Source: Cytophagales bacterium UBA2561 (GTDB lineage Bacteria; Bacteroidota; Bacteroidia; Cytophagales; Thermoflexibacteraceae). From it: DNA of 64,000 bases. This document shows positions 16,935 through 25,903 of the stretch, one piece after another. Position 1 is the stretch's first letter; every line of letters begins with the position of its first letter. Position numbers and translations under genes: made by a program. Below the pieces are notes generated by a model that was not told where the DNA came from, did not search any database, and worked only from the letters and a program-made list of their open reading frames with translations. The stretch lies in contig DDLX01000013.1 in assembly GCA_002340355.1 (NCBI GenBank), forward strand, positions 1 to 64,000. The letters are read 5' to 3'.

Positions 16935-19742
16935 TTAGTGAGCTTCAAGCCAATTTTTTCCTGTTCCAATTTCAATTTCTAAAGGTACTTTCATTGGAAC
17001 AACTGTAGTCATTAAATGCTGGATTAACTTACGGAGCTTTTCTTTTTCAGGCTTATATACATCAAAAACCAATTCATCATGAACCTGCATAATCATTCGA
17101 GATTGAAGTTTCTGGTGTTGCATTTCTTGATGAATTTTTATCATTGCCAATTTAATCATATCGGCAGCACTTCCCTGAATCGGTGCATTTATGGCATTTC
17201 GTTCGGCATGACTGCGCTGATTAGCATTTCGAGAGTTGATATCCCGTAAATATCTTCGCCGTTTCAAAACCGTTTCAACATATTCATGTTTCCGTGCAAA
17301 ATTGATAATTTCATCCATATAGCTTTTAATGGCTGGAAATTCACTAAAATAATTCTCAATCAATTCTTTGGCTTCCTTTCGAGGAATGTTCAAACGTTGT
17401 GACAACCCAAAGACAGAAATACCATAAATAATACCAAAATTAGCTGTTTTGGCTCGTCTCCGCATTTCAGAATCTACTTCTCCAATCTTGACATTATACA
17501 ATTTTGAAGCGGTCATTGCGTGAATATCTTTCCCCTCCCGAAAAGTTTGAATCATGGATTCATCTTGGCTAAATTCTGCCATAATTCGTAACTCAATCTG
17601 AGAATAATCTGCCGCCATCAAAATAAAATCTTCAGAACGAGGAATAAAGGCTTTTCGGATTTCTCGACCTCGTTCGGTTCTGATAGGGATGTTTTGTAGG
17701 TTTGGATTGGTAGAACTCAAGCGTCCTGTCGCAGCTACAGCTTGATTATAGGAGGTATGAATCAAACCATCCATTTTTGAAACCAACTCAGGAAGTGCAT
17801 CCACATAAGTTGATTTGAGTTTTTGAAGCTGACGAAAATCTAAAATATTTTGTACGATTTCATTTTTATCAGCTAATTTTATTAAAATTTCTTCTCCCGT
17901 AGCAAATTGTCCCGTTTTGGTCTTTTTTGGTTTTTTATCTAACTTTAATTTATTGAATAAAATTTCCCCTAACTGTCTTGGAGAAGCAATATTGAATTTG
18001 TCACCTGCTTGCTCATAAATTTTATTTTCAATTTCTGTTATATTTTCAGCTAAATCTAGAGAATAATTTTTTAGCGTTTCGGTATCAATTGTTACCCCTG
18101 AAAGTTCTATTTCTGACAAAACTGAAATTAAAGGAAGCTCTACATTTTCAAATAGTTCACTTAAATTATTTTCTTGAATTTGAGGTGCAAATTTTTGTTT
18201 GAGTTGGAACGTAATATCTGCATCCTCCCCCGCATATTCGGCTACTTTTTCAACAGCAACTGAGCGCATTGATTTTTGATTTTTACCCTTCTTTCCGATT
18301 AGTGTCTCAATAGAAACAGGTGAATAATTCAAATAATTTTCAGCAAGAATATCCATATTATGACGTTGGTCAGGCTCTAGAAGATAATGTGCTAACATTG
18401 TATCAAATAATTTCCCTTTAACCTTAATATTGTATTTTTTTAGGATAGAAATATCGTACTTTAAATTCTGACCAATTTTCAAAATCGCTTCATTTTCAAA
18501 GATCGATTGAAATTCTGAAATGATATTTTGAGCTTCATTTTTGTCTTCTGGAACAGGTACATAATAGGCTTCTTTGGCTCGGTATGAAAATGATATACCT
18601 ACTAAATTGGCTTCGTTTGTATCTAAGGAATCAGTTTCCGTATCAAAGCAAAATTCATCCTGTAAGTTCAAGAAATGGATTAATGTTTTTCGAGTTTCAG
18701 GTGTATCAATCAAATGGTAATCATGGGGGGTGTTTTCAATGGTTTGGAGTTCAGAAACAGTAGGATTTACTTCTTTAGATAAATTAGATTTACCAAAAAT
18801 ATCTAGTTGAGGTTCATTTGATTTTTTGGAAGATTTGGCAGAAGAAGGTTTTGAAGTAGGTGTACTTTCTTGAGGAAATAGTTTACGTTTTAGTGTTCTA
18901 AATTCTAATTCATCTAATAAATTTCGTAATAAATTAGCATCGAAGCCATTATATTTCAGAGCTTCTTCGTCCAATTCTATCGGTGAGTCAATGTCAATCG
19001 TGGCTAATTTTTTGGATAAAATACCTTGCTGACCAAATTCAATCACTTTCTCCTTTTGCTTACCCTTGAGCTGATGGGCATGTTCAACCAAACCTTGTAC
19101 TGTATCAAATTTAGCTAATAATTTAACGGCAGTTTTTGCCCCAATACCAGGGATACCAGGGATATTATCAACTGAATCCCCCTGTAAACCAAGCACATCT
19201 CTTACTTGGTCAACACGTTGAATCTTCCACTTTTCGAGAACTTCAGGGACTCCTAAAATTTCGACTCCCTTGCCCATTCGAGCAGGTTTATACAAAAAAA
19301 TATTTTCGTCAACTAATTGGGCAAAATCTTTGTCAGGAGTCATCATAAAAACCTGAAAATCTGATTTATGTGCTTTTTTAGCCAATGTGCCAATCACATC
19401 ATCAGCTTCATAACCTGAAAGTTTCAAAATCGGAATCCGAAATGCTTCACAAAGTTTGATAACTAAAGGAATGGCAACCGTAATATCTTCGGGCTGAGCG
19501 TCTCGATTGGCTTTATATTCACTAAATTCTTGATGCCGAAAAGTTGGTTCTGGCGTATCGAATGCTACACCGATATGAGTCGGTTTTTCTTTGTTCAGAA
19601 TTTCTAATAATGTATTGGCAAATCCCAATACCGCACTGGTATTGAGATTTTTAGAATTGATACGAGGATTTCTGGAAAAGGCAAAGTGCGCTCGATAAAT
19701 TAACGCCATTGCATCTAATAAAAATAGTTTTTTTGAAGGCAT
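16935..19742 (-). CDS. polA: DNA polymerase I
   Basis: 935 residues, full length. Order: 5'-3' flap exonuclease (about 1-290, begins KKLFLLDAMALIYRAHFAF, with helix-hairpin-helix GIPGIGAKTAVKLL), a variable linker, a 3'-5' exonuclease (about 350-530) that keeps the DxE motif FDTETD near 364 and YAGEDADIT, and the family A polymerase. Motif A DYSQIELR is near 711, motif B RRRAKTANFGIIYG near 759 and motif C MQVHDELVFD near 884. Proofreading therefore appears active. It joins Okazaki-fragment processing and repair synthesis. The Nudix gene ends 48 bp upstream on the same strand, so the two may be co-transcribed. Confidence 0.97.
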   Translation of the reverse strand: MPSKKLFLLDAMALIYRAHFAFSRNPRINSKNLNTSAVLGFANTLLEILNKEKPTHIGVAFDTPEPTFRHQEFSEYKANRDAQPEDITVAIPLVIKLCEAFRIPILKLSGYEADDVIGTLAKKAHKSDFQVFMMTPDKDFAQLVDENIFLYKPARMGKGVEILGVPEVLEKWKIQRVDQVRDVLGLQGDSVDNIPGIPGIGAKTAVKLLAKFDTVQGLVEHAHQLKGKQKEKVIEFGQQGILSKKLATIDIDSPIELDEEALKYNGFDANLLRNLLDELEFRTLKRKLFPQESTPTSKPSSAKSSKKSNEPQLDIFGKSNLSKEVNPTVSELQTIENTPHDYHLIDTPETRKTLIHFLNLQDEFCFDTETDSLDTNEANLVGISFSYRAKEAYYVPVPEDKNEAQNIISEFQSIFENEAILKIGQNLKYDISILKKYNIKVKGKLFDTMLAHYLLEPDQRHNMDILAENYLNYSPVSIETLIGKKGKNQKSMRSVAVEKVAEYAGEDADITFQLKQKFAPQIQENNLSELFENVELPLISVLSEIELSGVTIDTETLKNYSLDLAENITEIENKIYEQAGDKFNIASPRQLGEILFNKLKLDKKPKKTKTGQFATGEEILIKLADKNEIVQNILDFRQLQKLKSTYVDALPELVSKMDGLIHTSYNQAVAATGRLSSTNPNLQNIPIRTERGREIRKAFIPRSEDFILMAADYSQIELRIMAEFSQDESMIQTFREGKDIHAMTASKLYNVKIGEVDSEMRRRAKTANFGIIYGISVFGLSQRLNIPRKEAKELIENYFSEFPAIKSYMDEIINFARKHEYVETVLKRRRYLRDINSRNANQRSHAERNAINAPIQGSAADMIKLAMIKIHQEMQHQKLQSRMIMQVHDELVFDVYKPEKEKLRKLIQHLMTTVVPMKVPLEIEIGTGKNWLEAH

Positions 19743-19790
19743 TTTTGCTCCGATTTTTTTGAAACTTTTGAAGAAAGATATACTTCGATT

Positions 19791-20411
19791 TTATTCTACC
19801 TCTTCCCAAAGTAAAAGTAACTCCTTCATAATCCGTGCGGTAGCTCCCCAAACATGGTACTCCCCAATATTATAGGCTGGAAACTTGATGGATGTCCCAT
19901 CTGGAAGTTGAACGGGATGAATGGCGTAATTTTTAGGGTTTAAAAAGTCAGAAATTTTTAGTTCAGGAATTTTATCAACCTCTTTAGGATCAGGCTTATA
20001 TTGATTAGGCTTTTTTGAGAGAAAGGCGACATAAGGAGTTACTAATGAGTTACTTGGTGGAATATAAATATCACTTAATGTTCCAATAAGAGCAGAAGAT
20101 GAGACGGTTAAGCCGATTTCTTCTTGAGTTTCACGCAAGGCGGTATCGGCTAAATTTTTGTCAGATTCTTCGATTCCACCACCAGGAAACGAAATTTGTC
20201 CGCTATGAACATGTCCATCGTCGGGACGCAACATAAACGGAATAGCAAAGTCATTTTCCAATGGAAAAATAGCAACTAGCACTGCACAAATTCGAGGATT
20301 TCGATGGCTCAAATCATTAGGAATTCGGCGTACAAATTCATGGGCTTGGTTCGCAAAAGGTAAGGGTAGTGTCAGCCGATGTTGGAGTTTGGGAATAATA
20401 TTGGGTTTCAT
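19791..20411 (-). CDS. Nudix hydrolase, CoA pyrophosphatase (NudL-like)
   Basis: 206 residues. The segment GHVHSGQISFPGG followed by a Nudix box ending RETQEEIGL is the signature of the UPF0035/YeaB (NudL) group, which cleaves coenzyme A or its derivatives to 4'-phosphopantetheine-type products and 3',5'-ADP. The Glu residues of REXXEE coordinate Mg. No signal peptide is visible. It is divergent from nadC with a 76-bp gap and probably leads a short operon with polA. Exact substrate is inferred from the subgroup motif. Confidence 0.85.
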   Translation of the reverse strand: MKPNIIPKLQHRLTLPLPFANQAHEFVRRIPNDLSHRNPRICAVLVAIFPLENDFAIPFMLRPDDGHVHSGQISFPGGGIEESDKNLADTALRETQEEIGLTVSSSALIGTLSDIYIPPSNSLVTPYVAFLSKKPNQYKPDPKEVDKIPELKISDFLNPKNYAIHPVQLPDGTSIKFPAYNIGEYHVWGATARIMKELLLLWEEVE

Positions 20412-20476
20412 ATAAATTGGAATAAAGGTTTGGTTTTGGGTATATCAATAAACTGTAATAAACCGTAATTTTTTTG

Positions 20477-20484
20477 TATTTTTG
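20477..20484 (+). promoter_or_regulatory. Possible -7 box of nadC
   Basis: TATTTTTG fits the Bacteroidota -7 consensus TAnnTTTG. It ends 3 bp before the ATG at 20488, so transcription from it would begin at or within the start codons (20488, 20491). No clear -33 TTTG was seen. In such AT-rich sequence a chance match is possible. Confidence 0.25.
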
Positions 20485-20487
20485 TGT

Positions 20488-21345
20488 ATGATGTACGATT
20501 ATTTAACGCCACAAGCGGTGACATTGTTCATCGAATCGGCACTTCGAGAAGATGTGGGCGAAGGCGACCACTCTACCTTAGCCTCTGTTCCTGAAAATAC
20601 TCAGAATCAGGCTCAATTACTCATTAAAGGAAATGGAATTATAGCAGGAGTCGATTTGGCAACTCGGATTTTTCGGTATGTAGATGCCAATTTGGAGTTA
20701 GAGACATTCGTAAGTGATGGAGATGCCGTGCAGTTTGGTAAGGTAGGTTTCATTGTTCAAGGCAAGGCACAATCTATCTTAAAAGCAGAACGCCTTATCC
20801 TAAATTGTATGCAACGTATGAGTGGAATTGCTACTTATACTTCTGAAGTGGTTTCTTTGTTGGAAGATACTAATACGCAAATTTTGGATACTCGTAAAAC
20901 AACGCCTAATTTTCGGTTATGTGAGAAATGGGCTGTTAGGATAGGAGGGGGGCAGAATCATCGTTTTGGCTTGTTTGATATGATTATGCTCAAAGATAAT
21001 CACATTGATTATGCAGGTGGAATTACGCAAGCTGTTCAAAATACGGTTGATTATTTGGAAAGGACAGGCAAAAAATTACGGATTGAGGTCGAAACTCGAA
21101 ATCTGGAAGAGGTAGAGGAAGCTTTGAGAACCAATCAAGTAGATGTGATTATGTTGGATAATATGTCACCTTCAACGATGAAAATGGCAGTAGAGCTTAT
21201 TAATGGAGCGTGTCAAACTGAAGCTTCTGGAGGAATTACCGAAGAAACTATTCGGGAAGTGGCACAGTGTGGTGTAGATTTTATTTCGATGGGAGCTTTG
21301 ACACATTCGGTGAAAAGTATGGATATTAGTTTAAAAGCTTTTTGA
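20488..21345 (+). CDS. nadC: Nicotinate-nucleotide pyrophosphorylase (carboxylating)
   Basis: About 285 residues, normal length. It converts quinolinate and PRPP to nicotinate mononucleotide, CO2 and PPi in de novo NAD synthesis. Family landmarks: EDVGEGDHST near the N-terminus, ILDTRKTTPNFR, the RIGGGQNHRFGLFDMIMLKDNH active-site block, EVETRNLEE, VIMLDNM and the C-terminal ASGGI and GVDFISMGALTHS. The frame opens upstream at a TTG (20482); ATG at 20488 or 20491 is more likely. Monocistronic, divergent from the Nudix gene. Confidence 0.96.
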   Translation: MMYDYLTPQAVTLFIESALREDVGEGDHSTLASVPENTQNQAQLLIKGNGIIAGVDLATRIFRYVDANLELETFVSDGDAVQFGKVGFIVQGKAQSILKAERLILNCMQRMSGIATYTSEVVSLLEDTNTQILDTRKTTPNFRLCEKWAVRIGGGQNHRFGLFDMIMLKDNHIDYAGGITQAVQNTVDYLERTGKKLRIEVETRNLEEVEEALRTNQVDVIMLDNMSPSTMKMAVELINGACQTEASGGITEETIREVAQCGVDFISMGALTHSVKSMDISLKAF

Positions 21346-21397
21346 TTTTACCATAATCTTTTTGTAATAAATTAATTATTAAGTATATAAAATTAAA

Positions 21398-21437
21398 TTT
21401 CCATAGAAATAATTTTGCTAATCTATTTCTATGGAAA
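21398..21437. terminator. Bidirectional terminator, nadC / PBP
   Basis: Perfect 14-bp stem TTTCCATAGAAATA (21398-21411) and TATTTCTATGGAAA (21424-21437) with a 12-nt loop, between the convergent stops at 21345 and 21491. Confidence 0.8.
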
Positions 21438-21490
21438 AATGACTCTTTAGTAGAATAATCAATAATACTGAAATTATCTTTACTCAATAT

Positions 21491-23854
21491 TTAATTTTCT
21501 GATTCATCGGCAAGTTGTTCGATCTCATGAGCAGGAACACCTTTATTATCAATGGAGTTAGGTATTAATTTCGTTTTAGGTTTGGGCAAACTATCGGGTA
21601 AAATTCGTTGACCAGTTGGACACCAGAACGGCTTAGTCATTTCGATATTAGGTTTTGGAAAAAGTCCTTTTGTAATGCCTAAATTGGTTTTAGATTCATA
21701 AATTTTTTCCATAAAATCCCCAAAAATAGGAAGTGCCAATTTTGAGCCTTCTCCAATTTCAGAACTTCGAAAATGAATAGCTAAATCATCACCCCCAACC
21801 CAAACTCCTGTTACTAAATCTTTAGTCAATCCTAAATACCAACCATCTGCGTGACCTGAGGAAGTGCCTGTTTTACCCCCAATTTCATTACGATCTCCAA
21901 ATAAATTATAACGGTACAATCGCCCCGAAGTCCCACCAGGTTCTTGTAAACTTCCTTTGAACATTTGTAGCATCAAAAAGGCAGTTTCTTGGCTCATTGC
22001 CCGTTTGTGTCGAGGTTTTGCATGGAAAATGGTATGCCCATTTCGATCTTCGATGCGAGTAATGAAGGTTGGAGCTGTCCAAATTCCATCATTAAGAAAT
22101 GTTCCATAAGCTCCCACCATTTCGAAAAGGGAAACATTACTTGAACCTAAGCCAATTGAAGGGACTTCTTTTAAAGGACTAGTAATTCCCATATTACGAG
22201 CATACTCAGCAATATTTTTCCAACCTACAATTTTGGTGAGTTTTGCCGCAATAGTGTTGATAGAACAACTCATTCCATAACGCAAAGTCATTGGTTTATA
22301 GGAAAATACCCAGTCAGCATTATGAGGACTCCATGATTTCATGTTGCCTTCTTCTTCGTATCGGATAGTTAAGGGAGTATCAGTTAATCGGTCACAAGGT
22401 GAATATCCGAACTTATCCAAGGCAACTGTATAAATGAATGGTTTGAAGGTAGAACCGGGTTGTCGTTTGGCTTGTTTGACATGGTCATATTTGAAATATT
22501 TATAATTAATTCCGCCAACCCATGCTTTAATATATCCAGAGGTTGGTTCCATTGCCATAAGGCTTCCATGTAATATTTTTTTGTAATATTTTAAGGAATC
22601 TATCGAACTAAATAATGTATCAATTTCACCTTGCCATGAAAAAATCCGCATTTTTTTAGGTTGATATAAGGCTTGAGTAATTTTAGCTGAGTCGCCATTA
22701 AATTGTTTTTTAAGATGTTTGTAAATAGGTAAATATTTGGTTACCCGTTCAATATAATTTGAAATCGGACGGTTATAACGATCAGTCCAAGGAGTAAGTC
22801 CTTTCCAATGCTGATAAAATTCTTTTTGCAAATACTTCAGATGATTTTCAAGGGATTCTTCTGCCATCTTTTGTATTCTGGAATCAATTGTGGTATAGAT
22901 TTTCAAGCCATCTGCATAAAGTTCATAACCATTTGCTTTACACCATTCTTTGAGGTAATAGTTCATGACACTTCGGAAATATGTGGCGGCACCATTTTCA
23001 AATTTTTCAGGAGTATATTGAATTTTTAGAGGTAATTTAGAAATAGAATCATATTCTTGAGACTCAAGAAAATCGTATTTGAGCATTTGTTTTAAAACTA
23101 TGTTTCTTCGGCGTAAACAATTTTCTGGATTTAGAATAGGGCTGTAATAAGTTGGTGCTTTTAATAAACCAATTAGCGTAGCCGCTTGTTGTGTATTTAG
23201 ACTGTCAGGTGTAGTGCGAAAGAAGGTTTTGGAAGCGGTTTTGATACCGAAGGAATTACTGCCAAAATCGACCGTATTGAAATACATCGTTATGATTTCG
23301 TCCTTCGAGTAGGATTTTTCGAGATTGATCGCCGTAATCCACTCTTTAGTTTTGCTAATTAAAATCCGAACATAAGGAATATTACTCAAGACTCCTTGCG
23401 TACCATATTTTCGTGTTTTAAATAAATTCTTGGCAAGTTGTTGGGAAATGGTGCTTCCACCTCGCTTTTCACCCCGTGCCAAATACCAAAAAATGGAAAT
23501 CATGGCTTTCATATCAATGCCTGAATGTTCGTAAAATCGAATATCTTCCGTAGCTAATAAAGCCAATTGGAGATGAGGCGAAATTTCTCCAAAAGGTACA
23601 GGAGTACGGTTTTCTAGAAAATATCTACCTAATAAAACACCATCAGCAGTATATAATTCGGATGCAGTTGGTATTTTGGGATTTTCTAGTTTTGCCATAC
23701 TTGGTAATTTACCAAACAAACCGAATAGGTTATATTCTACCGATTTGAAATAAATGAAAATCAGTAAAATAGAACCCAAAAAAATGAGCCATAGTCGCTT
23801 ACAAAAGTAAGATAGAGAGGTACGGTAAAGTCGGTTTTTTTGGGGGGATATCAT
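21491..23854 (-). CDS. mrcA: Class A penicillin-binding protein 1A (transglycosylase/transpeptidase)
   Basis: 787 residues. A cytosolic N-terminus and one membrane anchor (about 23-42, LIFLGSILLIFIYF) precede a GT51 glycosyltransferase domain (LLATEDIRFYEHSGID, RGGSTISQQLAKNLF) and a transpeptidase domain. Active-site motifs are SxxK in GSTFKPF near residue 466, SxN in SCSINT and KTG in GGKTGTSSGHADGWY near 659. It polymerises lipid II and cross-links peptidoglycan in the periplasm. The tail after the KTG block is Pro/Lys rich. Start ATG at 23854 gives a normal basic N-terminus. Confidence 0.95.
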   Translation of the reverse strand: MISPQKNRLYRTSLSYFCKRLWLIFLGSILLIFIYFKSVEYNLFGLFGKLPSMAKLENPKIPTASELYTADGVLLGRYFLENRTPVPFGEISPHLQLALLATEDIRFYEHSGIDMKAMISIFWYLARGEKRGGSTISQQLAKNLFKTRKYGTQGVLSNIPYVRILISKTKEWITAINLEKSYSKDEIITMYFNTVDFGSNSFGIKTASKTFFRTTPDSLNTQQAATLIGLLKAPTYYSPILNPENCLRRRNIVLKQMLKYDFLESQEYDSISKLPLKIQYTPEKFENGAATYFRSVMNYYLKEWCKANGYELYADGLKIYTTIDSRIQKMAEESLENHLKYLQKEFYQHWKGLTPWTDRYNRPISNYIERVTKYLPIYKHLKKQFNGDSAKITQALYQPKKMRIFSWQGEIDTLFSSIDSLKYYKKILHGSLMAMEPTSGYIKAWVGGINYKYFKYDHVKQAKRQPGSTFKPFIYTVALDKFGYSPCDRLTDTPLTIRYEEEGNMKSWSPHNADWVFSYKPMTLRYGMSCSINTIAAKLTKIVGWKNIAEYARNMGITSPLKEVPSIGLGSSNVSLFEMVGAYGTFLNDGIWTAPTFITRIEDRNGHTIFHAKPRHKRAMSQETAFLMLQMFKGSLQEPGGTSGRLYRYNLFGDRNEIGGKTGTSSGHADGWYLGLTKDLVTGVWVGGDDLAIHFRSSEIGEGSKLALPIFGDFMEKIYESKTNLGITKGLFPKPNIEMTKPFWCPTGQRILPDSLPKPKTKLIPNSIDNKGVPAHEIEQLADESEN

Positions 23855-24242
23855 GGCATAAGAGGTTCAGTAAATTAGAGATAAGATAACTAAAGAAAGA
23901 AAAGCAAAGACTTCGCCGATTTTTACAAAACAAGAAAGGGACTTTTTTGGTCAAAAAATTGTTGTGCTTTTTAGAAGGCTTTTGTGGGATAATGAATTTT
24001 CTTATAAAAACTTGATTTTTATAAAAAAACGGCAATAGTCATTTTTATTTCATAATTTTGGTTTTTTATATTGAATTCTTTAGAAATACACAAAAACTTA
24101 CAAAGTACTCGTGATCTTATAAAGAATTATTTCTACAAACTAAGTTACCTTTGAATAACTTTTGTAGGATAAGTTTTGGAATTGTTTCATAAAGCATCGT
24201 CAAGCAATGTGAAGCCTTAATTAATCCAGTCATTTTTTACGA
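23855..24242. other. Divergent intergenic region, PBP / SiaB
   Basis: 388 bp between divergent starts. The right half has the candidate SiaB promoter at 24146-24153, which lies in the loop of an imperfect inverted repeat formed by CTACAAACTAAGTT and AACTTTTGTAG. No RNA gene or coding remnant was recognised in the left half; a 78-codon leftward frame there has no protein-like features. Confidence 0.4.
24146..24153 (+). promoter_or_regulatory. Possible -7 box of SiaB gene 1
   Basis: TACCTTTG matches the Bacteroidota consensus TAnnTTTG. A transcript would start near 24160, leaving a leader of about 80 nt. It sits inside an imperfect inverted repeat (about 24133-24168), which may be an operator. 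No obvious -33 box. Confidence 0.4.
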
Positions 24243-24749
24243 ATGAAAAACGTAATTATTTTTTATAAAGGGGTTTTTGATGAAAAAGTGCTAAATCAAA
24301 TTAGTGCTTATATTCGAAGTGGCTTTTCGGGATATCCTAAGGCAGAAAAGCGTTTGTTTGCAGTATTCATTGAATTAGCCCAAAATATTTCTTATTACTC
24401 CGCCCAAAAACCCGTTTTAGGAACACAAATCGGGGATTATGGTATTGGAGAGATTACGATTACTGAAACCGAGACCTATTTTGAACTAAGATGTAAAAAT
24501 TTGGCTCCTGAAGAGGCGGCTTCCAAACTAACCGAACGCTGCGAAAAAATACGAAAGATGGACAGGAGTGAACTCCGACAATACAAAAAACAACTACGAA
24601 GCGAACCTCGAAGAGAAGGACAACGAGGAGGAAATATTGGTTTAGTTCAAATTGCACTTAAATCTGATTACCCAATCGCCACTCATTTTATTCCTGCTGA
24701 AGATGCCCAAAGTTGGTATCAAATGACTGTAAAAATCAAGAAAATATAA
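24243..24749 (+). CDS. SiaB family protein kinase (paralogue 1)
   Basis: 168 residues, cytosolic. It matches the SiaB/DUF6272 family: YKGVFDEKVLNQI at the N-terminus, FIELAQNISYYS (an N-box-like helix, E and N spaced as in GHKL ATPases), a strand pair around YGIGEITI, and a basic segment (ELRQYKKQLRSEPR) before QRGGNIGLVQIALKS (glycine-rich lid-like box). In Pseudomonas, SiaB phosphorylates the partner-switch protein SiaC against the SiaA phosphatase. A clear paralogue lies at 33076-33618 and a SiaA-like phosphatase at 12609-14474. No SiaC-like gene is adjacent. Confidence 0.8.
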   Translation: MKNVIIFYKGVFDEKVLNQISAYIRSGFSGYPKAEKRLFAVFIELAQNISYYSAQKPVLGTQIGDYGIGEITITETETYFELRCKNLAPEEAASKLTERCEKIRKMDRSELRQYKKQLRSEPRREGQRGGNIGLVQIALKSDYPIATHFIPAEDAQSWYQMTVKIKKI

Positions 24750-24888
24750 ACTACAGTATATTTTTCATCAGAAAAACAATTATATCTAATCATTTAATAA
24801 TCAGATAAATTATTCTAATCAAAATAGATATCCTATTTTGACTTGGGATTTGTATGTCCAAAATATTCGAAAAACACCATTATTGATT

Positions 24889-25902
24889 ATGAAAATACCA
24901 TTTCTGATTTTGGGACGAATTTGTGGATTAATAGGGCTTCTTTGGGGAAGTTCACAAAGTTGCTTATTGGCACAAGACCCACAGTTCACACAGTTCAATC
25001 ATGCTCCCATTTATTTAAATCCTGCACTTACGGGAACAACTGAAGAATTTCGTTTCTCTCTTGTACAGCGATTACAATGGCAAAGTATTGAAGCTAAAAG
25101 TCAAACTACGACCTTTTCAGGGGAGTGGAACTTCGATTTTTTGCGGAGTGGTGTTGGACTTTTGTTAGGCTATGATCAGGCAGGAGCCTACCGATTACGA
25201 ACAACAAGCATTGGAGGAATTTATAGTTTTATGATCCCAATGCAAAATGATTGGATTTTGCGTTTAGGCTTACAAGGGACATTTTTTCGTAAAAATTTAG
25301 ATTTTAGCAATCTTATTTTCGTGAGTGAGGTTATGGACGATGAAACGAGCGTATCAGAAGTTTCTTGGGGAACAACGCATAGTTTTTTCGATTTTTCAAG
25401 TGGAATATTACTACACAATGATAAGGTTTGGGCAGGAATTAGTATGCATCACATTTCACAGCCCAATCAGTCAATTTTAGGAACACAGTCTCAATTAGCT
25501 CGAAAAATTTCATTTCATGCAGGAGCAAATTTAGAAGTTTATACAGGTAATGGTAATGTTTATATTATGCCTTCGTTACTGTACAAACGACAAGGCGGGG
25601 TTCAACAATTAGATATTACGTCAAGATTTGGTTTTCAACATAGCCCGCTTTTGCTAGGAATTTCATATCGTGGGATTCCACTTCAAAAAACATATAGTAC
25701 TGTAAATCAAGATGCAATAGCATTTCTAGCAGGAGTTTTATTTGATAAATTTACGTTTGCATATAGTTATGATCTGACCGTTTCAGGACTAGCAACTGAT
25801 TCGGGCGGGTCGCATGAAATTGGCTTAGTTTGGGAATTTGCTTCAGATGCTTACTATCGCCGTACTCGTATCAAATGTCCTGCGTTTTTAGGAAAAAGAT
25901 AA
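24889..25902 (+). CDS. PorP/SprF family outer-membrane protein (type IX secretion)
   Basis: 337 residues from the ATG at 24889; the frame opens with a TTG at 24838, but the ATG begins a proper signal peptide (MKIPFLILGRICGLIGLL… ending LLAQ). The mature start QDPQFTQFNHAPIYLNPAL is the hallmark of PorP/SprF proteins, followed by alternating beta strands and a C-terminal barrel-like pattern. These proteins are needed for T9SS secretion or for anchoring of specific surface adhesins such as SprB. No giant or CTD gene is adjacent, so its client is unclear. Its stop is 1 bp from that of the convergent kinase gene. Confidence 0.88.
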   Translation: MKIPFLILGRICGLIGLLWGSSQSCLLAQDPQFTQFNHAPIYLNPALTGTTEEFRFSLVQRLQWQSIEAKSQTTTFSGEWNFDFLRSGVGLLLGYDQAGAYRLRTTSIGGIYSFMIPMQNDWILRLGLQGTFFRKNLDFSNLIFVSEVMDDETSVSEVSWGTTHSFFDFSSGILLHNDKVWAGISMHHISQPNQSILGTQSQLARKISFHAGANLEVYTGNGNVYIMPSLLYKRQGGVQQLDITSRFGFQHSPLLLGISYRGIPLQKTYSTVNQDAIAFLAGVLFDKFTFAYSYDLTVSGLATDSGGSHEIGLVWEFASDAYYRRTRIKCPAFLGKR

Positions 25903-25903
25903 A

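Noticed and set aside
23799..24035. 78-codon leftward frame overlapping the PBP start
   Set aside because: It overlaps the N-terminus of a certain gene in another frame and is composed of AT-rich, low-information codons.
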